A stretch of DNA of 64,000 nucleotides, from positions 2,356,001 through 2,420,000 of the forward strand of contig CP114120.1 of assembly GCA_029959195.1 (NCBI GenBank). The letters run 5' to 3'. Shown one piece after another: positions 11,225 through 24,503 of the stretch (its first letter is position 1; every line of letters starts with the position of its first letter). This stretch comes from Dictyophora rubrovolvata (taxonomy: Eukaryota; Basidiomycota; Agaricomycetes; Phallales; Phallaceae). The notes under the pieces are model-generated. The model did not search any database, was not told the origin of the DNA, and saw nothing but the letters and a program-made list of their open reading frames with translations. Both the position numbers and the translations under genes were made by a program.

Positions 11225-14200
11225 TTTTACGAGGGGCCCAGTGTCCAGCTAGATCTGCCCTCAGCACGCTCTGAGCGTCCGAACAAGAAGTCGGTGCCAA
11301 AATTGAAATGGCCTAAGAAATCGCTTGAAACCACGTCCAAGTCTGAGAGTCGATGTCGACCAGTCAACTTTGTTAAGAGATAGAGAAAGATTGTGTGCGC
11401 ACGTGTAATTCCACTAAGTCTCTGAGGGCTACTAGTAGGCCCTATGTTTCGAGACTTTTACTTCGTCTGTGCGTCGTCTTTCGCCTTAGAGAAAGAGTAG
11501 CGTCTTTTCATATCCATTGCTTATATCTTGACGAATAACCCTGTTCTAAGCGTTAATTCTGGCTTGTGAATAAAGAGTGAGGAGCAACTGTTACTTCGTC
11601 AAGGAGATCGATTAAGTCTCGGAGAGCGCACTACTACTACGGGAGGCAAAGTCTTTTGTGAGCGTGTGGCCACACCTGCGTCGAAGTGAATTTACCTGAA
11701 AATACATAAAAATCATCCTCATTCGTTTGACCCTACTAGCAATGTCTAGCATGTGCTTTTTGGTGAGTTTGAATCCTGCTAAAACTTTACGACTCCGGCT
11801 GCTTAGGAACAGATCCGTATGTCAGGCTGTGATCATTTTTTAGCCAAACTTTGACACATGACTTATACTTACAACGTTCTTCGTGAAAGGTCTTCCCTAG
11901 TGACTTCGGATTCAGATGTTCTGGCAGCCGGAAAGCTTAAAACAAGGGGAGAGAGGGTTCAGCGGGTGGCAAGCTTAAAGTTTAAACACTGGAAAATTAG
12001 CATATGCGCATGCCAGTTTTTGTAATCAGATGGCGTATCGATAGCAATAAAATTTTTCATTTACTATTATCCGTTTTAGTATACATCTGATCTTGTGGTT
12101 GTCCATGCGGAACACGGAACACTGGTTGCTATTTATTACTCATACATAGAACAGCACCCGGTCGTCGCCACTGCAAGTATGCATGCAGCAAGAGTTTTCA
12201 GGGTATATCGTCTATATAGATTTAAATCTTACTCACTATATTACAAAACCTTAAATCTGCTCGCACTCGACGGCGGACGGAAAAGATAACGGTACAGTTA
12301 CTAGGGGCAGCCTGCGGGTCTGAGTCAGGTTCTGATCGAGACGAAAGGCCTTCCTTAATTCCGGTCAAAATTTGGTCAGAGGCCTGAGAAACTTGTTCAC
12401 TCACAAATAACAAGATAAGCAGTCCGATTGAATCGAGCCGTTGTAATTTCCTGAAATCAATTCGCTAACTGGACTGAAGGATTATAAGTGGGGATCTTCC
12501 CTCGCTGTCAGGGCTAAGTCCCTAAAAATGCCTTGTGAAGGACGTAATATAAGTCTTATCTCCGAGTCGCTCGAATGGTTTCAGATTATTGTACCATCGT
12601 ATTTTATCGATGGGGAATGGGGGGTTTCCCTCCACTTCACGGCAGTCTCTACAGCTTGTAAGGAAGAGTCGGGAACTTTGCGGTGGACCCGAAGACGGAT
12701 CTGGGTGACAGTTTATTTCATAAGACGGCGACCAAAATGCGCTTGCAATTTTTGTCGGGGTGTTTTCTTATTCGTGCATCGTATAATGGCACCCGCAACA
12801 CAGCTTGATCGATTATAACTATTAATGGTACCGGTCCAGGGATAAATCCAAGGAAATTCGCATCTTCTTTGATAAACTCCCGGCAACTTCCAGTCATCAA
12901 ATTCACAGGAAGATGCCAAAAAAAAAACGGTCATTTTTTTTCTATAGATTGTTTCAACTAAAACCTCCCCCCACCGGATCTCGTCGGATTACCCGTTATT
13001 TCGTCTGTCTTCTCAGGGGAGAGAGAAACGACGCTTCAAAGAAAGAGTTTGATACGCAGACACGCGAGTAGCACCGTAGTGCCACCTATATTCAAAAATA
13101 TAGCTATCCATATCTGATGTTGCTACTATCTGGAATTTCATTCATTATCCCTTGTTGCGAAGCAGGAAAATTTTGTTTCCCGTACCTGCAAATTCCGTCA
13201 AAGCAAGAGAATTTCCAAATCGCTTGTCTCATTAATCTGATCGTCACATTGGTCTTTGAGACTGCCACTGTCCCATAGATGAAAAGCAAGTAAACAACAA
13301 AGAGGAGGTGACACGGCATACTTGGCATTGGATCGGCATCCAAATTTCCGAAATATTCGCCTCTATATTCTATCTAAATAATCCAATTAGCGATGTGTGT
13401 TTCAACCTGGCAAATATTTCATGCTTACCACTCGCCGCCTGTTTGTCCATCATTCCTTAAACCCGTGTCAGCAAATTGACAACCTTAATCTGGAAGTCAG
13501 ATGTAGAACGCCATGTTCGTAAACCAGAAGCTTCCTTTTAGCCCTCGAATCTGGCTTTTGTCGAAGAAGCATGAGATGGCTGATTGGAAATATGTACTAT
13601 GATATGTACAAACAAATGGTCCATATGTTCTTCAGAAAGTGGCTGAAACAGATATTCATTTCCTTTTGTAGTTGATCTGCAAAGTCGTACGACGAACCTT
13701 TAATACATGTCGAACGACCCGCATGGCTTTCCTTGTAAAAAAACAACACAGCCACAGAAGAGATGAAAGGCAGACTTTGTTAGTCGAGGCTTCAACCATT
13801 GCGCCATATGAAAACATCGAGAGCCAGACATCAGCTGGCTTTTGCTCATTCACATTCGCCCCAGAGAAACGCCAAAGGCGGGGAGATTCAAGACATGTCT
13901 AAGGACTTCGACGAAATCAAATGGGAGAAGGATGATCGGCATTTAAAATAACCCCAGGCTAGACGGGATCATCCGAGGTTTTTCCATCATCATCACTAAA
14001 ACTGACGATGTTGTATATGGTTTGTACTACACACAAGGTACTACCCACTGAGATTGAGCGGGCAGACATCGGACGCCGAAGGTCTAAAAATATAGCTCAG
14101 AAAGAATGTCCACACAGCATTTAAACAAACTATGGGAGGATGACCCTGGAGAATCTAGTTATCAACAACATTGTATAAGTGTTGGAGCTTATGCACACAT

Positions 14201-15697
14201 GGCTTCCAAGATTAGTAGACCACCCTTTAAGTCAAGGTGTCGATGCAATGTGGTTATCCGAGATAAGGATCATTCGAGTAGAGATGACAAGTGTGGTTCA
14301 TCTGCACTTGTGACTATTTTGATCTCAAATTCAAATTGATAAAAAGGGACAAAATCACGGACTCACTATGCAGATTCAACTTAATGAACCGGTCAGTTCT
14401 ATGAACATGTCTATAAGGAGCCAACGGTTGAATAGAGAAGACCATTAGCAAACTGAGACAAAGCACCAGTCGAGAAACTTCGCAGCCACCATAAATACAT
14501 ACCTTAGCCTTTTGGGGCGTTCTGACGAAACTCGTTACGTTGAACTCAGCCAAGACAAGTTAAGTCTGAATCAGCAATGAACTTAAACTGAGACCCAGCC
14601 GACCAGCCACTGATACTAATGAAGGCCGGATTTATAGTTAACCAAAGCAAGTACTAAATGAATAGATGTTCCAAGTTCACTGTCGAAGACATAAATTCCC
14701 GGTTAACCATACCTAATATACCCGGCATTGGTGAGCAGCCTATCAAGAGAATTGTAGTCAAAGCGAGGAATTCCGTGTGTTGAAGGATTAGTTCGCGAGA
14801 TTTTCATGTTGAGAAAGAGAAGACCGACTGATTGTTCGTTCCCGCGAAAAAATGGAATCGCCTAAACGAAAATACTAGCTTCTCCTGTTTATCACGCAGA
14901 AACGCGTACACTGAATGCCAAGGTGTGAGTATGCGTTGAGAGTCTTGAGAAAATGCAAATGGTTACCGAGTGATCGATGGTGTTCATGAAGCTCGCCAGC
15001 CCTGAAAAACAGAGAGAGAAAGAAGTCGGGTGAATAGAGTAATAATGTTTCACCCGCGATCGCGTGAAAAAAAAATCAAGGTGGGAAGGTGCTATAATTT
15101 CAAGCGGAAGGCATGGGCTAAGCGTAATGGACGAAGAAGACCGGCTCTGATGTTTTATTCCTATGAGAAGGTTACTCGTATGAATAGGCCATAGATATTT
15201 AATTTTTAAGCGTCAGCGATCCGGGAGTAGCCCTCGACTCTTCGTGTCAACAGCGGTTTAAGCATGGCCAATCATAAGAGAGGTTGTCAACCGTGGATTA
15301 AAATATCATGCGCGATAATAAGTACTCATATAATGAGTTCGCTGGTGGCCGGAGAACGTTTTTCCTTTGTTGGACACGGTTGTCCGACTGCTTAGAACAG
15401 TCGGGCACTACGTGTATACGTGGTATCTCGGACTTGGAAACAAGGTTTGTGCCGTATGGAGGAAAGAACGAGAAAGGGTCAAGCGGAATTCCAAAACACT
15501 AATCCGTTGCTTTTCTCATTCGGGTGGGACTTTACGTTTTTGGACGTACATGTAGCAAGGAGAATAAAAGAGCGGCGTTCGTTGATGGCCTGCCTCCGAG
15601 AGTCCGAGCCAACCGCAGTGTCACGCCGCGGGTCACATCTTCGCTGCGCCCCCGGTCCCGATACATACTCGTAGGCCATAATCCACAGGCAATCCTT

Positions 15698-17482
15698 ATG
15701 GCTCACCTTACCAAGCTGCAACGGTACAATATTGAAGACTCGAATATCGCTTTGCTCGGATCAGATGTAAGGAACATTCCGAAGGGGCTGTTAGAACCCT
15801 TCTATTCAACTGATATATGTAATAGATTGAGAAACGGGTTCGGGAACATGCTGGCGACAAGGAGCCCGCTTGGGAGGATGCCGGGAAAGAGGTATCAACG
15901 CAAATATGGAGAATAGAGAACTTCAAGGTTGTGCCCTGGCCGAAGGAACGCTATGGCACCTTTTACAGCGGGGATTCGTATATCGTCCTTCATGTAAGCT
16001 CGTAACCACGCACTGTTGATTTCTCAGAATTGCTTCTTTTTGTGGAAAAAAAAAAGAAATTAATAAATGACCTTTTATGGTTATTTACAGACGTACAAGG
16101 AAGATCCTGGTTCGAATGAATTGTTTTACAATCTGCATTTTTGGCTTGGGGAAGAAACAACCCAGGATGAAGCAGGAACTGCGGCGTATAAGACCGTAGA
16201 ACTAGACGATCGTGAGTGAAAAAAAAAACAATGCACTTCATTTCATGTCTTTTTCAAAGAGCTGATCTGCACGAACTTGAATTTTTAATTTGCTGATGAG
16301 TGCCCTCATAGACCTCCACGGTCTGGCTGTACAGTATCGAGAAGTCCAAGGACATGAATCCCCGCAGTTTGCTTTGTATTTCAGCCATTTTACGACCTTA
16401 CACGGCGGGGTCTCCACTGGTTTCCATCACATTACCGCCTTGCCCCCTCCAAAACTTCGCAATTTATATCACATCAAGGTTGTCGCTTCAGACGGTGATA
16501 ATATCCATCATGGCGGTCGATTGATAATACGCCAGGTGAGTCATCACCGTTAAAGATTATGAAAAGCGGTGCACGCACGCACAGAAAAAAAAGAGGTGAT
16601 AATTTTTCTGATTGGGAAATATTTTTTTTTTTGCACGCATGTGCGTTTGTTTCATTTCCAGGTTCGACTTGACGCGGAGAGCGTGAGGCAAACCAATAAT
16701 GCATCGGGGGTCCTTGTCCTTGATAAGGGCTCTCAGATTTGGCAGTTCAATAGAAGAAACAGTGCTGGAAGAGAACGGTTTAAGGCTGCTGAGTATGTCA
16801 GAAGTATAGTGGAAGAAAGGCAGACGCATAATCAATTTGAGCCTATAGGTAGGTGTCATGTCATTATTAAACGTAATAATGCCGAGATTAACACCACCAC
16901 TATCGTGCACGTGTAACAATAGACGTTCGTGTGTGTGGTATGTATATGATATTATTATTATCGTTGTTATTATGGATTGGAAGCACAACCACTTACCGTT
17001 TCTAAAAAAAAATATCGTCTGTTATAGATGAAGGGGAAAGTGGAACAAGTCTTTTCCTGGAGGAACTCGGGCTTGGAATAGATGACGTGTCCACGTCCAC
17101 GGCCTCTTTAACATCACAGGAAGACATAAAGGAACCTTCTGCATATTCTAGATCTAGGACAAGACCTACTGTTTATCGAGTCTCAGACGCGTCTGGAGCG
17201 TTGACGGTAACGCCAGTACCATCAAGCCCGCCGGCGCGTCTTTCAGATCTGGATTCCTCGGATATTTACTTGGTCGATGATATGGAGAACTGGCAAGAAC
17301 CTGTTGTTTACGTGTGGATCGGGAAGAAGGCTGATGGGAGGGAACGACGGATCGGGATGGAGATTGCACAAAGGTATTTACATAGGAAAGAGAATACCCA
17401 AGCAATGAGGACGAGTGTAGTGAAGGTCAACGAGGGAAGGGAAAGCAATGCACTTTTGAGAGCGTTGAAGGGGCGAGGGTGA
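15698..17482 (+). CDS. Gelsolin-repeat actin-binding protein (severin/fragmin size)
   Basis: Predicted cytosolic actin-severing and capping protein. Exons 15698-15766, 15826-15993, 16091-16211, 16312-16535, 16662-16848 and 17028-17482 give 407 residues with all phases consistent. The start was chosen because M-A-H-L-T-K-L-Q leads straight into [12 protein letters not shown], a conserved opening. Repeat 1 (about residues 50-140) has [14 protein letters not shown] and N-L-H-F-W-L-G. Repeat 2 (about 165-235) has V-L-V-L-D-K-G and I-W-Q-F-N. Repeat 3 (about 290-405) has V-Y-R-V-S-D-A-S-G and V-V-Y-V-W-I-G-K. Three repeats and no villin headpiece match the severin/fragmin/CapG class rather than six-repeat gelsolin. 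Intron 1 has an unexceptional acceptor, so the exon 1-2 joint is the least certain. Confidence 0.9.
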
Positions 17483-18617
17483 GGCGGGGTTTTTAAATTA
17501 TTAATGCACGAGGCATACGGAAAGAAGGAGTTGTATTTGTTGTGTGTTCAATTGCCATGTAAAAAAGAGTGCATGAATCAGCCATAATAATATTCCTGAG
17601 AATGAATGGTGCTATTGACGATGAAGGACAGAGAAGTTGCTTGGCCTTCATCTCCGATGTCCGAAGGGAAGAAAGCAAGAGATGAGAAGGAGAGTAGCCC
17701 TAGCCATAATGAGGAGACAGAACGCCTTGAAAGCTCTTGAGCGGGGCTTTGTTTTGGCCTGGCCATGGACTATTTGAGAAGAAAATAATTATTGAACCAT
17801 TTGCTGCCTCTTTGTTCTTTGTTCTTCGTAGTGGGGTGGGGAGTTATGTGTATACCGCAGATCGGTTTCTTGCATCCCTGCAAGGATAAATATGGAAGTC
17901 TTTTCTGGGGCATATCTGTAGAAGGTTTCTAGACCCAATCTCTTATCTTTTTGACTGGTTTAAAATAGAAAAACAGTGGCCCCTGTTGCCCGGATCAGCA
18001 CGATATCGCGTCTTGTCCCTCCGCTGGCTTGCTAAGAGCAAACGTCCGATTTCTAGAGGTGTATTTGTATGAATGAGATATACACAACGCACATGCTATT
18101 CCCTGGAAAGCTAAAGCTAGTTAAGAAAGCACATAAGCGGATATTAAAGAATGCGGCTTTGTGGCAAAAATCTCATAACGCGGGGAGGTGTGATTAACAC
18201 GCGGGGTTTGAATTGTGAGAATTAGCCGAGGCAAAATGCGGGGAGAACGTCCGACCTGCCAAACCTCGAGCCCAAATCCTTTCAGCCCCCCTCCGCAAAC
18301 GACCTGCTTCGTTCCTTTTCCTCTCTCTTTTCCTTTCATTTTGTTTATTTGTTTCTGTCAATTCTCTTACTTACTTTATCATTAACGTTTTGTTCGTGTT
18401 TTCTTATAAAGTCGAATTAGAAACAGCGCTTTCAGAATCATCAGGTTTGAAATTGTACCAACTCGCCCATCTTCATCTCAGCTGACATTTCCTCGCCTAC
18501 AGTGTTTTCTCTGCCTTTCTCTAGCTGCACAGGACCTTTTAGACTCCCACAGCTCTTGTCTCTCCATAGATTTTTTCTTTAGATTTCTCCATCTCTCTCT
18601 CTCTATTACGTCGTGCT
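17483..18617. other. Intergenic region before the CreA-like gene
   Basis: This holds the gelsolin 3' end and the long pyrimidine-rich leader of the next gene (CT-rich from about 18450 to 18610). A CTCTCTCTCTCT run ends just before ATG 18618. I see no gene on either strand. Confidence 0.45.
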
Positions 18618-21519
18618 ATGAGCAACATCACCGACAACACTCAACAAGGCTCTGCCTCAGAGAAACCTTCCATTCGCCCTTACAAATGTCCTTATCCATT
18701 TTGCGGTCGCGCCTTTGCTAGACTAGAACACCAGGTACGCCTCCTGTCATCTACTGGCATCATCCTATTCAACCTCACCACCCTCCGGCTGGCCTTACTC
18801 AGACCCGCCACATTCGAACACACACAGGGGAACGTCCGGTAAGTCTGCATCACATCGCACCAATGACTCCTCTTAAATATGCAAATCCCTTATCTTTTGC
18901 CATCTTAGTTTGCGTGCAGCTATCCTGGCTGCGAAAAGAAGTTCTCTCGAAGTGATGAACTAACACGGCATAGCCGAATTCACGGCGCCGATAAGAATGC
19001 AAGACGGGAAAGAAAAGAACGAGAATGCCACGGTGATGATTGGGACCTGTTCCATCAAGCGGACGATCGTTTCAGGAAAAGACCCAAAAATCCCTCTGGG
19101 GTAGACGACGTACGTCGAATTCGAAACAACCTTCACAATTTCAAATCTTTTCCTTCTCATCACTGTTATTTTCTATCTTTATTTGCAAAATTTTCAGGTC
19201 GACTACATGTATAACCATTCTTTTTACTATCCCTCTACCGGCGTTGGTTCCCCTTCCTTGGATCCTATAGCCGACTTGCAAGAACTCGAGCTTGCAGAAG
19301 CCCGAAGACGCGCGGAATATGAACAACGCCATGCTACTCTTCTTCGCAATGCTAGCAGGTCTCTCAGTTTAGGCAAGGCGCGTTTGAGCAAGAGCGCAGG
19401 CACAAGCCCTGTCCTGGCGCCTATTGGTTATTCGGTGCTTCTCCCCCCAGAAGATCTGTCCCCACCTCCGTCTGCTTCTTCTTCAACTAAAACTCCTACA
19501 TTTCTGTCCGTAGCCGTGAGTAGTGGCAGCGGTCCGTGCTATTTGGAAAATACTGTTACTGCTGCTACTACTGCTACTTCTGGTGCCCCATTCTCGCCAC
19601 CCATTTGCCATCATGAAGAATGCCACAAATCATTTCGTAAAGCCCTGAAAGCGTCCCGTCGATATTCCGGTCCTGCTCTAGCCCCAGTCCCACCGCTTAC
19701 ATTGGACCATGCGTCTAATTCACCCCCCACGGGAACTAGTACTAGTCCTCCTTCTAGATACGCAGCCTCCAGTCACGCTGGTCGTCAAGTTGTCATTTCT
19801 CAACCCTCCCCTGGTACATTTTCACATCAGCATGGCTATTTCCCTTATCTCAAACCTTCTCCAGTGGCGGCGACCGACAAAGAGCGGGATGCTTACATTG
19901 GAGCAACAGAGTATCATCCCATCTCACAGGTGCCCTCTCCATCCCTGCCCCAAGGAGACAACTTTTACGTTCCTTCTCAGACATCTTTTGAGCGTGGTCT
20001 ATCCTCATCTAGTACTTATGCCCAACATCAGCACATTACCCCATCAGCTTCCCCGTTCCTACGGCCTCTGCAAACTCTCGGCTTAGCAAGCCCCTCTGAC
20101 AGCCCCATTTTAGGTGGACAAAATGCCCTGCATATGATGATATCCGAATCCCCCACAATGGAAGACGTAGATGAAGGAGAGGACGTGGATGTCATTATGG
20201 AATCACGTAACAACGGCCTCCGCCGCGTGTCCGACGTCCAGCAACAAGCAGGTGGCAAACGCAGAGATTCCAACTCTACAGTGACTCAACACGATTTTCC
20301 CAGACCCCCCGGGCCTAATCTGAAGGCGATGCACGGACTTCCTCAAGTTAAATCCGAGTCTACTCCCGCTTCTCCTACTTGGGGATATCGCCCTCGGATA
20401 AGTGGAGGGAATAGCCAGGGTTCGGATAGCAACGGAACGTCTCCTCCGCCTTTGGAGGTTGGCATGTCGGCAGCTCTGTCTTCGCCTCCGTCGCCTTCTA
20501 TGCATTCGCATCTTAATGGCTATAGGCGAGGGTTCCAGTCTAATAGCCATAGCCATAATCACTTGGCTCATTCTGTGCGCATGGCATTTACGATGACCCA
20601 GATTAAGCGCGTCGATTCATCATCCAAGGCTGGTGGTCAACTGCAACAACCGCAACCGCAGCAGCAGCAGCACGTTGCCGATGCCAATAGTAGCAGTAGT
20701 AGTAATAATAGTCCTGGTACTAGTCCTGGTCCTAGTGGCTATACGCACGTGCCTGGGCAGCTTCATCATTCTTATTCGCACCATCACTTGGCTACCTCCT
20801 CGCATCATCATCACCATCCACACCATAGACGTAACACGCCTCCTTCCTCATCTAGCAGCAGCAGCGTGCACAGCACAAGCGGAAGCACATTGCACACCCC
20901 TCCGCCACCTCCTGCAGCGTCGGTTGCAGCAGTAGTGGGAGGTGCGGGAGGACAGGGGGGACAGTACTTTTCTTTTCCTTATTCGCATCCGCCCTCGCGA
21001 GCGGGATCGCCTCCTATTATGCTTCCGCCTCTATCAAGTTCTACCCCGCATTCCGCTGCGACGACCATATCATCCAGGGCTCCTTCGCCCTCAGGGTACA
21101 GCATCATTTTGCCACCCTTGAAAGTCCAGAACCACGGCGGCGAATGCAGTGATCCCCACCATCATCTCCTTCAACAGCATCATTATCACCATCATCATCA
21201 TCATCAAAACCCACCCGTTGGTCCGATGCACGGGTCCGTCGGTACTGCACTTAGTGCTGCGTTTTCTTTAGATGACACCACCACAGCATCTAACGGTGGA
21301 ATGGACGAGGTGTCCTCGGCGATATCGATACCGCACGATCATCATCATCATCGTCATAGAGGAGGCGAAATATCAACCGGAGCTGTTAGCGGTGGTGGTG
21401 GTAATAATAATAATGATTGTGCTAGTCTCCTCTCATCGTCTTCAAAGCAAAGCGGAAATGTGGGCGAGCGCATTAAATTACCGGGGTTTTCTGAGATTAT
21501 CCGCGTTACGGAGCCGTAA
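18618..21519 (+). CDS. cre1: CreA/Mig1-type C2H2 zinc-finger transcription factor
   Basis: Predicted DNA-binding regulator of the CreA/Mig1 family, which represses genes for alternative carbon sources when glucose is present. Exons 18618-18734, 18803-18838, 18909-19109 and 19198-21519 give 891 residues. Finger 1 (about residues 22-47) has C-P-Y-P-F-C and R-L-E-H-Q-T-R-H. Finger 2 (52-76) has C-S-Y-P-G-C and R-S-D-E-L-T-R-H. The fingers and their G-E-R-P linker match CreA, so a GC-rich CreA-like site is expected. The remaining 770 residues are low complexity: Ser, Pro, Gln and several His runs. The protein ends with the motif [11 protein letters not shown]. The intron inside finger 1 falls after E-H-Q, exactly as in the neighbour at 24.5 kb. 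It is longer than typical CreA (about 400 residues), so orthology is likely but unproven. Confidence 0.78.
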
Positions 21520-24503
21520 TACATACTACTGGACTTGTGTATGTATGGGGATGAGCAATGCAGAAAAACCCTAGGGCTAATCTCTATACGCAGTCGAAGC
21601 CGCATCGCAACAAATCTACAACGGAGGATTATCAATTTAATATTTTTTTCTTTCTATTCGATTCTTCAACAGTATTATTTTTTTTCTTATCGATGTCCTC
21701 CCGTTCTTCGCAGCCAAGGCGTTCCAGACCCTTGATGCAATTTGCCCTTTTTAGGTCGACCCTTGGCATACTTTCTCTTTCTCTCTCTAGATGATTTTTT
21801 TTTGAATGTGTGTATTTTTGATGCTATTTCCACTATTACCACGTCTTTGTGTCACCTTGTGTCTGTTCCTTTTGTGTCGAGACTATAATATCCGTTGATT
21901 ATAATCACCTTGTTAGTTCCCTATCTCTCTCCCATCTTTGCTTATGTAGTTTCTCTCCTTTATTTCCCCCCTCTCATTATTCGTCTTCTTGGCTTTTTAC
22001 CCCCATTCATTCGCTCAATCATAATGTTGCTGTTACTTGTGTTGTTCTTTCATCGATATCTCCCACAACTCATAGATCTTGACCTCAATTTTTTTTCTTA
22101 GATCGCACATCTACCGGAAATGTATATATTTAAATATAATGAGACACCAGCTGCAAGCGCTCATCGGAGGTTAAGCCCAAATGTCAAAGCAAAGATCCCG
22201 GAGATACATATGAAATTCAATCGCGTTGTTGTAGTTACTTGCGTAGCTACGAATTCGGTCATGATCTGTAGTAGAGAGACCGACGGTAGCGTTATGTGCT
22301 ATTGTGCTGAGGAGACGTCCTTAAGCTTTTGTTGATTCAGGCACCGCTTCAAAAACCAACTTTACTCACTAATCATGCATTTTGACATTCGACTCTACAA
22401 ATTTCCGAGGTCAAATATATGAATTGAGTTTTGTGAGCGGGAGCGGGATTAATGAGATGTCCGACAAGAATTAAAATAATATGTATACATAGTACGTATT
22501 CGTATACACGTCCAAAAAGCCAAAGCCAAATCTAGGCCTCCTTCGTGCTGATCAGTCTGTTTGTGAATTTGGCCAAGTGGCTATATATATATTATATACA
22601 AATATAAGGTGTGATCGTTTAGGCTACGCAACTTGACGATAGCCGGTGTGGGGGAAAAGGGAAAAGAGGAACCAGTGCCAACTGGTCGTTGGACGGGCGT
22701 AAGATCCCGTCGGACACTGGCCTTCCTAAAAGGTCAAATTAGTGAGTGAGGTCCTAGGATCACGAGAATTTATTATTTTTTTCTCTTTTGAGTTCAAATA
22801 TTTTTAGTTTTGAGCTCCATGCTCCAAGGTTGTCTTCATACTTACTCTCGCGTATATACTCCGAAAATTTTCACGTTTCCGTACGTACGCGCCCCATGCA
22901 CGGCGGCGCGACGGCGTCAGCGTGATCTAACCTAATTTATTTTTTTAGACATTGTATGTACTTAGCGTAACTACATACGTATCTCCCGTAAGAGATTGAA
23001 GCACCCTGATTCAACTCTAGACGGCGATCAGTGGAGGGATTTCCACGTGAGAACCTCGTGGTTTTGTCTTATACCCATCTGAGATCCATTGTATTTCGTC
23101 ATCGGGCATGTGCCGATGTTTTTTTTTTCCTTTCACCCCCGAGCGCGCGCCCACTTTTGTATGAGAACCCTAGGTGTTGAAGATTGAGATGACAATGGAA
23201 GACATACCGTACCGTACATATTTACCTTTGCGTGTCGTCATTGCGTTAATTGTCATGGCTGTCTCAATTCACCGACACTTTTTGTGCCGGTGGGTCGCTT
23301 GGTTATAAGAGCGTATTGTATTGTCTAGTTGCCAGTTGCTAGTGCCTACTGTAACATGTAACAGTAGGGTATCGCCAAACTTTAAAGAAAAGTGCTCGCA
23401 AGTACGGACGTTGAACCACGGATCGGGAGCTCGCCAACTCGAGCTGACTTGCGCATAGATTATAAGCACATATTTTATGTACTATTCAGAATTTTAACTA
23501 TATCTGTAATTTATTCACTGCTTATATTACTCAGCACCGCCGGACGAGCGAAAAGCTTTTTTGCGGTCGGGTCGTCATTTTTCGCTTGATGGCAAAATCA
23601 GGGATAAATACGAGAATCCAGCTTGTCCAGAAATTAATAAAAATAATATTCAAGGATTACATAACAACCGAGGAACAACACAGAAAACGGGGAGCGAAGC
23701 TGAGAGGATTGCTTGAACATGGTCTGATTTGACCAAAGGGCTTTTTTTCTCGATTCCTTCCTTTTCTCACCTCGAGTAAAAAAACAGTTTAGACCAGAAT
23801 TGTGGTATCGGAAAGATAAATCGGAGCCTCAAAAATATTTTCCTATCAAGAGCATCATCATCTATGCGGCCAGTCACAAAAAAGCAGGGCTATGCACGGA
23901 TATCGCCGGGAGGGATCCCGCCCTTTCTCTCCTCGTCTTTTGATCGTAGACACACAGCAAAACGCTACCAAAGGGCGAGCAAAATTTTTTTGCCCTTGCT
24001 TCACGGCTTGTTCGGCTTTCGAAAATTGAAATTTCAGTTTTGGGCAGTTTCTTTGAACCCCGAAGGTTAGAATTTTGATATAATAATTTATATATTATAT
24101 TATATTATATATTGATAAATCCAATATTTTTTTTTGTCTTTTCTCTTGAATTTGGGTCTGGCTTATACCCAGGGACACCCGATTCAATGACTTCACGATT
24201 TTGCTTTTAGCTCTTTTGTGTTCACGACGATCGCTTCTAAATCTCTCGATGTAAAAAAAAATTGATGTATTGCTGTTTGACGGCTTTTTAAGCTTTTCTT
24301 TTAGTATTTCGTTTGTCTTTATTTTTTTCCCGAATGGTATATTAAGGCCCTCTCATTCCTCATCTCGCTCCTCATCACTCGAGGGCTCATTCTAGAGGGT
24401 CTCGTTCATCACTGTCCATCTTTGCCTTCATCTCTCATCTCCAAAATAACCTTCATCAGCGCCTCAATACCAAAACCAAAACCCAGACCACCAAAACCAA
24501 AAC
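21520..24503. other. 3-kb intergenic region between the two zinc-finger genes
   Basis: No supported gene. AT-rich runs occur at about 22583-22605 and 24085-24112. The final 150 bases before ATG 24504 are a C/A- and CT-rich leader with repeated CCAAAACC. It probably contains the first gene's 3' UTR and the second gene's promoter. Confidence 0.5.

Larger units (their letters stand above)
9563..15697. other. 6.1-kb stretch with no recognisable gene
   Basis: I found no protein family, tRNA or rRNA on either strand here. The first 500 bases are the likely YTH-gene promoter. A 20-base perfect palindrome lies at 11205-11224. A weak candidate for a small secreted peptide runs on the minus strand from ATG 13328 to a GTACGG donor after 13186, with a hydrophobic leader (C-H-L-L-F-V-V-Y-L-L-F-I-Y), but no second exon is evident. 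Otherwise short, unconnected open frames only. The last few hundred bases are presumably the gelsolin-gene 5' region. Confidence 0.45.

Noticed and set aside
20028-20935. Several 60-120 residue frames opposite or overlapping the large zinc-finger gene
   Set aside because: They are shadows of the repetitive His/Ser/Pro codons, without start context or splice sites.
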